Source of the DNA: a virus
Virus record (IMG/VR): IMGVR_UViG_3300033064_003828
Coordinates: 1 to 21,541 of that record
Reading direction: 5' to 3' (one strand)
DNA length: 21,541 bases
In this document: positions 4,908 to 12,335 of the stretch, piece by piece
Position numbering within the stretch: the stretch's first letter is position 1
Layout of the letters: each line of letters begins with the position of its first letter
Made by a program: the position numbers and the translations under genes
Notes under the pieces: model-generated
Database searches by the model: none
What the model was told of the DNA's origin: nothing
Seen by the model: the letters and a program-made list of their open reading frames with translations, nothing else

Positions 4908-5383
4908 TGGTTACAATGAAAAAGAAATGGATGCAAAACGATGACACTTCTATTGAGAGGCTTGAACCTTGGGAGTTGGCATTTGAACTTAATAGACTGG
5001 AGATTTCCAGAGGTGGTAAAAATTTAATGACTACTGAAGAAGCTAAAGAATTAATGGATGAGAATCCTGAGGTCGGGCTAAGATTTGGCCCACAATATCA
5101 ACCTGAAACTCACTTTATATATAAACTTGATGAACCTGAACACGAAATGCCTGAAATGCATGCTTTCGTTGGCGTTGACCCTGCAAGTAAACCTATTGAA
5201 GAAATTAAGAAGAAAGCATTTAAAGGAACCCTCACAGCGGTGCTTGCTGCAGTGAAATCAGTGAAAGCAAGGTTTCCAATTATTAAAATAGTAACCGGTT
5301 TTGTTGAAGATTCAGATGATAAGGAAAGCAGATTGGCTCGCAAATCAGAAGCAGGAGAACCAGAAACTGTTGCTAAAGACTAA
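4907..5383 (+). CDS. Hypothetical phage protein, 158 residues
   Basis: Starts in a TAATG overlap with AGGTGG just upstream. The N-terminal 65 residues are charged and helical (LEPWELAFELNRLEISRGG, then TTEEAKELMDENPEVGLRFGP). A middle segment HEMPEMHAFVGVDPASKPIEEIKKKAFKGTLTAV could be a small alpha/beta domain. The last 30 residues are highly charged and probably disordered. VGVDPAS recalls the acidic strand of nuclease folds, but no second or third catalytic motif is present, so I do not call it a nuclease. It is the last gene before the hairpin at 5389-5412. Confidence 0.8.
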   Translation: MVTMKKKWMQNDDTSIERLEPWELAFELNRLEISRGGKNLMTTEEAKELMDENPEVGLRFGPQYQPETHFIYKLDEPEHEMPEMHAFVGVDPASKPIEEIKKKAFKGTLTAVLAAVKSVKARFPIIKIVTGFVEDSDDKESRLARKSEAGEPETVAKD

Positions 5384-5388
5384 CAATG

Positions 5389-5412
5389 TGAGGGCAGCTT
5401 TGGTTGCCCTCA
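5389..5412 (+). repeat. Intergenic hairpin, 8 bp stem, no U-tract
   Basis: TGAGGGCA (5389-5396) pairs with TGCCCTCA (5405-5412) around an 8-base loop. It lies six bases after a stop codon. The following bases (TTATCAT) contain no run of T, so it is not a canonical intrinsic terminator. It may pause RNA polymerase, protect a 3' end or be a processing site. Confidence 0.55.
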
Positions 5413-5444
5413 TTATCATACAACTTAATTAAGGAGACATGGAA

Positions 5445-6068
5445 ATGTCTAAACCAGTACTAATACTATACAACCCTTCAACTATGGCAGGTAAGGCTGC
5501 TGCCTCTATTGTAAGGTACTTTAACTCTGAACGTAGATTACAGTGGCGTGAAATTGAGAAAATAGCTGATGTACCATTTGGCCTAATAGAAAGTGGTAAC
5601 TTTCAAGTATACCTTATTGGGGTTGCCTTTAAAAAGGAAAGAATGGAAAAGCTAAATGAAATGACTGACTTGTTTTGGATTGATAATAGGGAAAAACTTG
5701 AGATACCTGAAATTTCAGGCTTGCGGAATGAGAGAAACTTGATGCAATTATGCTGGCAATACTTTCAGGCTGACCACCCGAATCAGGGCATTAGAAATTC
5801 TCCATTGCCTGAAGGTTATAATTTAATTTACTTGAAGGAATTATATGAAAGTACTGATAAGATTCCATCCAGTGACAATGCTATACCATTTAATTATGGA
5901 TTACTGAAATATGACCCTGATATGCTACAACCAGACAGTCATATGTGGTATAAAATAATTACAAGGGATGCCAGTTTTATGGCAAAAACTGTTACTGATG
6001 GTTATATAATAATGCAGTACCTTGTCGCTGAAGGTAAAAGACGTGGCGGACATCAGGATAAATCTTAA
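5445..6068 (+). CDS. Degenerate DHH-phosphoesterase-like protein
   Basis: I prefer the second ATG (5445) because AAGGAG is about 8 bases before it but only 2 before the ATG at 5439. The 207-residue product has the architecture of short phage DHH-family proteins: an N-terminal strand and helix (KPVLILYNPSTMAGKAAASI), a strand with following helix (VYLIGVAFKKERMEKLNEM), then a LFWIDNREK motif near 77-84, then RNLMQLCWQYF. In active relatives these places carry a D-G pair, an Asp, and DHH(K), and a W-Y/F motif follows. Here the metal-binding residues are replaced: GK for DG, G for the strand Asp and DNR (80-82) for DHH. If related, it would be a catalytically dead version. The homology is judged by pattern only. 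Confidence 0.5.
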   Translation: MSKPVLILYNPSTMAGKAAASIVRYFNSERRLQWREIEKIADVPFGLIESGNFQVYLIGVAFKKERMEKLNEMTDLFWIDNREKLEIPEISGLRNERNLMQLCWQYFQADHPNQGIRNSPLPEGYNLIYLKELYESTDKIPSSDNAIPFNYGLLKYDPDMLQPDSHMWYKIITRDASFMAKTVTDGYIIMQYLVAEGKRRGGHQDKS

Positions 6069-6225
6069 ATCAAGGTGCTGTAATAGAATAGTGAAACCAT
6101 CTTCAGAGATTAAAAAAGTCAATAGTGAATATAGAGGTATATGCCCTTTGTGTAGGTGCTATACTGAATTTTTGTTTGTGACAAAACTTACAGAGGAACT
6201 AGAATGCCTATTGATGAAAAGATGA
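6043..6225 (+). CDS. Small zinc-ribbon-like protein, about 60 residues
   Basis: The frame is open from a TTG at 6022, but the GTG at 6043 has AAGGT eight bases upstream and gives a product of normal small zinc-ribbon size. It contains KSRCCNRIVKP (Cys pair near residues 12-13) and YRGICPLCRCY (CPLC near 34-37), the pattern of Com-like or zinc-ribbon phage proteins that start with a CxxC-type knuckle and end with CPxC. It overlaps the previous gene by 26 bases and the next by 22, so it is compressed between two frames. The exact start is uncertain. Function unknown. Confidence 0.55.
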   Translation: MADIRINLKSRCCNRIVKPSSEIKKVNSEYRGICPLCRCYTEFLFVTKLTEELECLLMKR

Positions 6226-6515
6226 CAGAATTAAGTGGACTTACACCTGAGGAACAAGCGAAAGTTCTGAAGAAAATGGCAGAGGGTAAAGGTACTGGTT
6301 ACATTGTTTTGCCATTAGACATGGGCGGTGAGCTGATTTCGGTAGATGATAGGGTTGTTATGCTTGTACAACGTCTTTCTTTTGAAATAGAAAAGCTTGA
6401 AGGAAGATTGACTAAGAAGCAATTTGTTGATAAGACTATGAAAGTGTCTCCTGTTGCTGTTTGTGAAGTAGCAAAGGGTGTACAGAAGTTAGTTGATGAA
6501 GTTTCAAACGATTAG
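6204..6515 (+). CDS. Hypothetical phage protein, 103 residues, upstream of terminase
   Basis: AGAGGAAC lies 6-7 bases before the ATG. The protein has an N-terminal helix with a TPEEQAKVLKKMAEG motif, a short beta stretch (GYIVLPLDMGGELISVDDRVVML) and a long C-terminal helix (VQRLSFEIEKLEGRLTKKQ and on). It overlaps the start of the small terminase gene by 20 bases. Its position directly in front of the packaging genes makes a DNA-packaging or head-assembly accessory role possible, but nothing in the sequence shows one. Confidence 0.75.
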   Translation: MPIDEKMTELSGLTPEEQAKVLKKMAEGKGTGYIVLPLDMGGELISVDDRVVMLVQRLSFEIEKLEGRLTKKQFVDKTMKVSPVAVCEVAKGVQKLVDEVSND

Positions 6516-7374
6516 GAAAGTTCCACATTATGTTTTTGAGTCTCTTGATGAGATGAAAGAACATTATGCTGTTAAAGGTGAACTTATGCCTGAAATAGTT
6601 GATAACTGGCGTAAAGCAGAAGTATTTGATTGGGTCAGGTCTGATGATAACTGTTATGTGCAAGTACTGAAAGTTGACCGTACAATGAGACACCCTGATG
6701 AGAGTGAAACTTTTAAACCACATGAAGGCTATTTGAGAACTATAGTTGGTTCATTTATCATAAGAGACAAGAATCTTATGGATACTGATTTTGACATTCA
6801 TCCAAGCAGGTATTCATTTGCGAAGAAGTTTACATCAGCTGTGCATGGAATTGATGGAAGGCTTGGTGGGATTAGGCGGAAAACAGTAATAACCAAGCGT
6901 GAAAAAGCATTTGCGTTTATGGTATTCTATGGAGATAATTTAGACCCAGCAGATGTATATATGAAAATTTTCCGCACTAAGAGCTATGAATATGCTAAGA
7001 AGTATTCCATAGCATTGTTATCACAAAGGAGAATTATGCAAGTAATGAAAGATGAAATAGCTGAGGCAGCTGATAAACTTGGGGTTGATCATGAATTTGT
7101 TATACGTGGATTTCGTGATTTGTATACAAATGCTGAAGTTGACCCTGCTGTTAAGAGACTTGCTCTTAAAGACCTTGGAACAATTATAAAGACATACCCA
7201 CAAACTCAAGGCAAATATATGTTACCACCTGGTGCAAATCAGCACTACCTTCCTGGTGGAACTACTGAAGCTGACTTTCATGACCTTGAACCACCACAAC
7301 TTGGGGCTGGTGATGATGATATTGCTTCTACTCTTGATAGACCTTCAACTCCACAGGCTGATGTAAATTTGTAA
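6496..7374 (+). CDS. terS: Terminase small subunit (probable)
   Basis: A 292-residue protein directly upstream of the large terminase gene. The ATG at 6496 is chosen over the in-frame TTG at 6493; the ribosome site is weak and coupling to the overlapping upstream gene is likely. Residues about 132-190 (TKREKAFAFMVFYGDNLDPADVYMKIF, then AKKYSIALLSQRRIMQVM) have the shape of the terminase small-subunit helix-turn-helix. Residues 198-235 (DHEFVIRGFRDLY ... KRLALKDLGTIIKTY) match the oligomerisation helices often seen after it. The first 110 residues are an extra alpha/beta domain not usual in small terminases, and the last 50 are Pro/Gly/Asp-rich and probably disordered. It would recognise the packaging site and hand DNA to TerL. 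The assignment rests on pattern and context. Confidence 0.75.
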   Translation: MKFQTIRKVPHYVFESLDEMKEHYAVKGELMPEIVDNWRKAEVFDWVRSDDNCYVQVLKVDRTMRHPDESETFKPHEGYLRTIVGSFIIRDKNLMDTDFDIHPSRYSFAKKFTSAVHGIDGRLGGIRRKTVITKREKAFAFMVFYGDNLDPADVYMKIFRTKSYEYAKKYSIALLSQRRIMQVMKDEIAEAADKLGVDHEFVIRGFRDLYTNAEVDPAVKRLALKDLGTIIKTYPQTQGKYMLPPGANQHYLPGGTTEADFHDLEPPQLGAGDDDIASTLDRPSTPQADVNL

Positions 7375-7375
7375 T

Positions 7376-9142
7376 ATGTCTCAACGTGTTGAAATGTTTA
7401 ACATTATGAAGGTCATGCCTAGCCAGCATGAAAAAATTCTATGGAAAACATTTAATGATAACATGGCTTTTGGTAAGGTGTTTCTCACTGGTGATTTTTG
7501 TAAGTCTGAAACTCCAATATTTCATTATGAATTATCAGATGCTTTACATGCAAAGTCGATTAAACCTCTTGCTATAATTGTTCCAAGGGAGACTGCTAAG
7601 TCGACGTATGTAAGGGCTAAAGTTATAAGAGATTTTTGCTTTGCTAAGAAAGCTGAGGAATGGGGTTGGGCGAAGGAACGAGAGCATTTATTCTTTGGTT
7701 GGTGTGCTGATAATCAAAAGAAGTCTATAAGAAATGTTGGTTCTATACGTTTTCATCTGATTAATAATCCCAAATTAATATATTTTTTTGGTAGAGATGG
7801 TTTGCTTAGAGGGAAAATTTGGAACCAAGAGGAAATAACTACTATATATGGTGATAGATTACTGTCAAGCTCAAACTTAACTTCTATGCGTGGGGATAGC
7901 ACTGAAACATTAGAGGAAGGTGCTATAAGGTATAGTAATGTATTTGCTGATGACTTTGAAAATGAGAAGAATACTATTACTGATTTGAGTAGGGATAGAA
8001 TTAAGGATAATATTTTTAATGGTATTCAGCCTGCAGTTATTAAAAATGTACCTGGTAAATATATGTGTATCATTGGAACCCCAGTTCACTTTGATTCACT
8101 TATTCAAAATTTGTTAGATAAATGGGCTTTAGCTGTAAAAGAGGCTGGTGGTTCTGACTCTCTTAGATGGACAAGAGACCCTGTAGAATTAGCTGCAAGA
8201 AAAAAGGCTGCTGATGGTTTTGCTTGGAGAGTGATAGCTTATCGTTCTACACAACCAGAATTGGATGGTGGAGTATTATGGTCAAGTTATAGACCAAGAG
8301 TTGTTCTTGATCAGATTAAAGGAGTTTATAAAGTTCGTGATATTCGTGGTATAGCTGGTTATCATCAGGAATATGAACTTGAGGTTCAGTCTACTGCTAC
8401 CGCTACTTGGACAAGGGCACATATTAAATATCATGATGGGCGTTATCTACATAAGGATGGTTTCAATTATATTGTTATAAATAAGCAGATGATTCCTATT
8501 AATGTATTCATTGGTGTAGACCCTGCTACTGATATTGATACAAAGGATACAGATTTCTCAGTTTTATGTGTTATTGGTGTATCTGCTGCTATGGATTATT
8601 ATGTACTTGAGTATGTACGTGAGAGAAATATACCAACAATGGCTGCCAGAGACCCTTCTGGTGAAATAATTGATAAGAAAGGTGTAGTTGATCATTTAAT
8701 AGACTTATACCTTAAATACCATGCTGATTCTGCAACAGTTGAAGATGTTGCTATGAATAGAAGTGTATTCACTGATTTAAATGTTGAGAGAGTTAGGCGC
8801 AAGTGTGATGATATTGGTGTCATACCCGCTCCCCCGGGTGGGCAGCACAAACGCACACGCATATATTCTGGTATCAACGTAATATTTGCAAACGGTTCAT
8901 TTTACTGTTTGACTGAACACTATGCTTTAATAGATGAGATTATTAAATTTGGCCCGCGAATGGCACATGATGATACTATTGAGGCTTTTTACTATGCAAC
9001 AAAGAACGCATATGCTCCCGATGTTGGTGATAGTGTAGCAAGTACCCCGGACAAGAAGAATAGTATAATAGATGGATTTAACTGGCGTGCTGGTGTAACA
9101 CAACTTACTGGATGCAGGGATATACGAGAAAAGTACTGGTAA
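7376..9142 (+). CDS. terL: Terminase large subunit (ATPase-nuclease packaging motor)
   Basis: A 588-residue protein, normal length for TerL. The ATPase domain has a Walker A variant PRETAKST at 70-77, Walker B VFADDFEN at 189-196 with the DD/E pair, SMRGD at 170-174, and a coupling-type motif IIGTP near 232-236. The RNase-H-like nuclease domain has its three acidic motifs: GVDPATD (Asp 382), ATVEDVA (Glu 456) and HDDTIEAF (Asp 532 or 533). All key residues are present, so it should both pump and cut concatemeric DNA. It starts one base after the small subunit's stop. A locally GC-rich patch (about 8820-8862, encoding PAPPGGQHKRTR) stands out against its AT-rich surroundings. Confidence 0.95.
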   Translation: MSQRVEMFNIMKVMPSQHEKILWKTFNDNMAFGKVFLTGDFCKSETPIFHYELSDALHAKSIKPLAIIVPRETAKSTYVRAKVIRDFCFAKKAEEWGWAKEREHLFFGWCADNQKKSIRNVGSIRFHLINNPKLIYFFGRDGLLRGKIWNQEEITTIYGDRLLSSSNLTSMRGDSTETLEEGAIRYSNVFADDFENEKNTITDLSRDRIKDNIFNGIQPAVIKNVPGKYMCIIGTPVHFDSLIQNLLDKWALAVKEAGGSDSLRWTRDPVELAARKKAADGFAWRVIAYRSTQPELDGGVLWSSYRPRVVLDQIKGVYKVRDIRGIAGYHQEYELEVQSTATATWTRAHIKYHDGRYLHKDGFNYIVINKQMIPINVFIGVDPATDIDTKDTDFSVLCVIGVSAAMDYYVLEYVRERNIPTMAARDPSGEIIDKKGVVDHLIDLYLKYHADSATVEDVAMNRSVFTDLNVERVRRKCDDIGVIPAPPGGQHKRTRIYSGINVIFANGSFYCLTEHYALIDEIIKFGPRMAHDDTIEAFYYATKNAYAPDVGDSVASTPDKKNSIIDGFNWRAGVTQLTGCRDIREKYW

Positions 9143-9162
9143 CTTTGTAGAGGAAAATGCTA

Positions 9163-11406
9163 ATGAAAGTCGCTGAACAAGTTTATAATTTGTGGACTCA
9201 AGCCAATAGTGGGTTAAGAAAGACCTGGAGGCAAGACCAGGTTAATGCTAAGAATTATTATCTTAACCAACAGTTAAAGAAAACTGAAGAGGCAGACCTT
9301 AAAGCTGCTGGTATGCCTACGTTTACAGTTAATCGAATGACATCAAATATTGATGTTATGCGCTATTTTGTAACATCTAATTTACCAAGGTGGAAAGCTA
9401 TAGGAGTTGAGGGTTCTGATGTTGATTCAGCCAGTATATTCCAAGAGCTTTCTGATTATTGTTGGCATTTATCAGGTGGCCGTGCGAAGTTAGGACATAT
9501 TGTATTAGATACTTTTACTGAATCGCTTGGTTACTTCTGGATTCGTGTTGATTCACATCTTGATAGAGGATTAGGTGAGGTCATCATTGATAATCTTAGA
9601 CCTGAAGATGTTTATGTAGATGATACGACTGATGATATGATGTTTAAGAATGCTGGTTATATAATTATTAAGAAACGTAAAACAAGAAGTAAATTGATGA
9701 ATGAGCTTCCTGAGTTTGCTCTCCAAATTAAAAAGGCATCAGGTAAAGCTGAAGCAACTTCTTATTCTCCGGCAGTAATGGATTCAGGTGAGCAAGTTGT
9801 GAGTCCTGAAGATATAACTGTTGCATGGAATGCTCTGACTGGTGAGCAAGAGGACATTCTTGATTACTTTGAGAGATATAGAAAAGTTAGAGTTAAGTAT
9901 GTTTCAGTTTGGTTGAGAGAAGAGAAATCTGAAGCTGATGCGAAGCAGTCTATTAATGAAGCCAATGTTAGGGTCATGGAAATTGAAAAAGAGTTGGCAG
10001 TAAAATTAAAAGAGAAGGTTGTTGAACTTGATGAGTTAGTAAGGGATGGCTCAATGCTGGTTGAACGTAGAGAACTTGAGATTGAAAAGTTTCAAAGTGC
10101 TGCAACAGCTGAAATAATGAGAAATAGACAGCAAATGCAGTATGCTATATTAGATAATCAGTCTAATGTTGTACATAAGAAGATGACTCTGGAAGAGTAT
10201 AATATTATCAAGAATGACCCTGATTTTCAGGCAATATTAGAGGATAAAATTGAGTACTTTGATACAAGAATTGAGGTTACTTCAACTATTGGTTCTGATA
10301 CCTTCTTATATAAAGAGTTTTTAGATTCAAGAATTACTGAGTATCCAATTATTCCACTTCCTGCTATTTGGGCAGGAACTCCTTATCCAGTAAGTTTTGC
10401 TTCTTTGATGGTTGGGAAACAAACTGAGATTAATAAAGCTCATCAGATTATGATTCATAATGCTAACTTAGGTAGCAATCTAAGATGGCTTGGTGAGAAG
10501 GGTGCTGTTCCACAGGGTAAAATTAAAGAGTGGGAGGTTCATAGTACCATCCCTGGTTCTTATAATGAATATACTAAAGGGTTTGAGAAACCTGAAGCTG
10601 TTCAGCCTATGGCACTTAATAATGCTTTTTATAGCATTGTACAAGAAGGTAAAGAGGATTTGGAATATATTGGTGGTATTCCAGGTTCAGCTATGGGAGT
10701 GGCAAAAGACCAACCTGATACATATAGAGGAATGTTGGCTAATGATGAATATTCAACACGGAAAATAAGGTCATGGATGATAAATGTTTTCGACCCGGTG
10801 TTGGAACAAGTTGGGGAAGTATTTAAGCAAGTATCTCAGTCTTTGTATCGTTCCCATAAAGTATTTAGGTTAGTTAATCCTAATATTGAGGAAGGTACTG
10901 TTCGGAAAGTTGAGATGAATATACCTTTATATAATGAGCAGGGTAACGCAGTTGGACGTTTCAAGGATTATTCCACAGCCAGGTTTGATGTTAGAATGGT
11001 ATCTGGTTCCACTTTACCTACTAGTAGATGGGCACTAATTGAAGAGTATTTGCGTTGGTTTGAACTTGGATTAATTGATGATATTGCTACTGTTGCTGAA
11101 CTTGATATTAAGGGTAAGGATGCTCTTATGCAACGGAAGTCTAAATTGTCACAAGCCATGCAACAACTTGAGGTTAATGAAGATGAAATAAAGCAGAAGG
11201 ATGCTATAATTCAGTCATTAAAGAATCAAGTAACTCAAGGTGATATCCATGTTGCTTCCAGTAGAGCTGAAGGGGAAATTCGTAAGGTTGTATTGGAAAC
11301 TCAGACTCAAATGAAATTATTAAAACAAAGGATGGCTGATGAATATGCTATGCTTGAGAAAAGAATAGCTGAAACTGAAAAGTCAGCCAAGCCGAAAGAA
11401 AAGTAA
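9163..11406 (+). CDS. Portal protein, P22-like type, with long coiled-coil insertion
   Basis: I use the ATG at 9163, where GAGGA is 8 bases away; the ATG at 9157 is too close to it. The 747-residue product has the N-terminal wing pattern of P22-like portals: LNQQLKKTEEADLKAAGMPTF, TVNRM, then DNLRPEDVYVDDTTDD. The stem and crown region contains IGGIPGSAMG ... DTYRGMLANDEYSTRKIRSW, which corresponds to the portal stem-helix region. Between these, residues about 250-345 are a charged, heptad-like helical insertion. The last roughly 95 residues form another coiled coil (LMQRKSKLSQAMQQLEVNED and on, rich in E, K and Q). A dodecamer at the capsid vertex is the expected form. It lies 20 bases downstream of TerL and upstream of the scaffold, the usual order. 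Confidence 0.85.
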   Translation: MKVAEQVYNLWTQANSGLRKTWRQDQVNAKNYYLNQQLKKTEEADLKAAGMPTFTVNRMTSNIDVMRYFVTSNLPRWKAIGVEGSDVDSASIFQELSDYCWHLSGGRAKLGHIVLDTFTESLGYFWIRVDSHLDRGLGEVIIDNLRPEDVYVDDTTDDMMFKNAGYIIIKKRKTRSKLMNELPEFALQIKKASGKAEATSYSPAVMDSGEQVVSPEDITVAWNALTGEQEDILDYFERYRKVRVKYVSVWLREEKSEADAKQSINEANVRVMEIEKELAVKLKEKVVELDELVRDGSMLVERRELEIEKFQSAATAEIMRNRQQMQYAILDNQSNVVHKKMTLEEYNIIKNDPDFQAILEDKIEYFDTRIEVTSTIGSDTFLYKEFLDSRITEYPIIPLPAIWAGTPYPVSFASLMVGKQTEINKAHQIMIHNANLGSNLRWLGEKGAVPQGKIKEWEVHSTIPGSYNEYTKGFEKPEAVQPMALNNAFYSIVQEGKEDLEYIGGIPGSAMGVAKDQPDTYRGMLANDEYSTRKIRSWMINVFDPVLEQVGEVFKQVSQSLYRSHKVFRLVNPNIEEGTVRKVEMNIPLYNEQGNAVGRFKDYSTARFDVRMVSGSTLPTSRWALIEEYLRWFELGLIDDIATVAELDIKGKDALMQRKSKLSQAMQQLEVNEDEIKQKDAIIQSLKNQVTQGDIHVASSRAEGEIRKVVLETQTQMKLLKQRMADEYAMLEKRIAETEKSAKPKEK

Positions 11407-11443
11407 AAAAGTTATTGACATTTTGAGTGTCAGTAGTTAAATT
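11407..11443 (+). promoter_or_regulatory. Candidate promoter in the portal-scaffold spacer
   Basis: TTGACA (11415-11420), exactly 17 bases, then TAAATT (11438-11443): a perfect sigma70 -35 with optimal spacing and a 4/6 -10 box. The predicted start would be near 11450, which would clip the AGGAG ribosome site of the next gene, a point against it. The 18 bases at 11407-11424 match the minus strand of 3654-3671 at 17 positions, so the -35 side may instead be part of a phage-specific element. Confidence 0.4.
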
Positions 11444-11459
11444 AGTAGGAGAAATAACT

Positions 11460-12311
11460 ATGTTAGACGTCGAAAAAACAGAGCAACAGAAAGCAGAAGA
11501 AAAAGAACCTAAGATTGGTGTTGATACGCTCACTGATGACCAGAGAGTAGAACAAGCCAATCAAGTTTTTAATTCCCCTGATGAGTTTACTCCAGAGGAA
11601 CTTTTATCTATGCGTACTCCAAGCTCTGAACCGTCCCCAGGTATTAACACGCCAGGTAGCGAAGTAGATGATATTCCATCAAGCAAGCGAGGCATGGATT
11701 CCAGCATTGAATTGGACAGACTGCAGAAACAGCTTGCTGAAATCAAACCGTTTCTTCCTGTTATTAATCAAATGCGTAATGATTCAGGTCTTGTTGATAC
11801 TGTTCGTACATACTTAAAGAGTGGTGGTGAACCGCCTAAGAGTGTTATTGAGCAGTTTAAACTTGATAAAGAGTTTGTATTTGATATGGATGATGCGGTG
11901 AAGAATCCTGATTCTGATTCTGCCAAAGTATTCCAACACATGATTAACGCATCTGCAAGGTCAATGATGACCAGTGGACTTAAAGAGTTTCAACAAGTTC
12001 AAGATGCTGAACATGAGGAAGTGGAATTGAGGGAGAAGCATAAGCTTTCTGATAAAGATTTTGCTGATTTCATGCGGTATGCTGATGAGAATACATTGAC
12101 GTTGGAAGACATTTACACTTTGAGGAACTTACGTCAAAGAGATTCCAATATCCAATCGTCCGCCAGGCGTGATGTAATCGACCAAATGAACCGGGCTAAA
12201 GCTAATGACAGAACTGCCCTTCCGGGTGGTAATGCTGGTTTTGACCCGAATGATGATGATCAGGTGTTTGATTTGATATTTAAGCAGAGAACGGAAAGTC
12301 TCTTTGGCTAA
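11460..12311 (+). CDS. Scaffold-like head assembly protein
   Basis: Start at the ATG 11460 with AGGAG eight bases upstream; an in-frame GTG at 11427 has none. The 283-residue protein is very acidic, begins MLDVEKTEQQKAEEKEPK, has a long disordered Ser/Pro/Glu-rich stretch (about 40-80), then helices (SSIELDRLQKQLAEIKPFLPVI and DAEHEEVELREKHKLSDKDFADFM) and a short basic segment before a C-terminal FDLIFKQRTESLFG. Acidic, helical and low-complexity composition, together with its position between portal and major capsid genes, is the usual signature of a scaffold. Scaffolds are poorly conserved, so context carries most of the weight. No protease motif is visible, so it is not an obvious protease-scaffold fusion. 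Confidence 0.75.
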   Translation: MLDVEKTEQQKAEEKEPKIGVDTLTDDQRVEQANQVFNSPDEFTPEELLSMRTPSSEPSPGINTPGSEVDDIPSSKRGMDSSIELDRLQKQLAEIKPFLPVINQMRNDSGLVDTVRTYLKSGGEPPKSVIEQFKLDKEFVFDMDDAVKNPDSDSAKVFQHMINASARSMMTSGLKEFQQVQDAEHEEVELREKHKLSDKDFADFMRYADENTLTLEDIYTLRNLRQRDSNIQSSARRDVIDQMNRAKANDRTALPGGNAGFDPNDDDQVFDLIFKQRTESLFG

Positions 12312-12335
12312 TAAAATGCTAAAGGAGGCACTACT

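Noticed and set aside
4907-5383. Nuclease reading of the VGVDPAS motif
   Set aside because: A single acidic strand motif without the matching second and third catalytic motifs is not enough.
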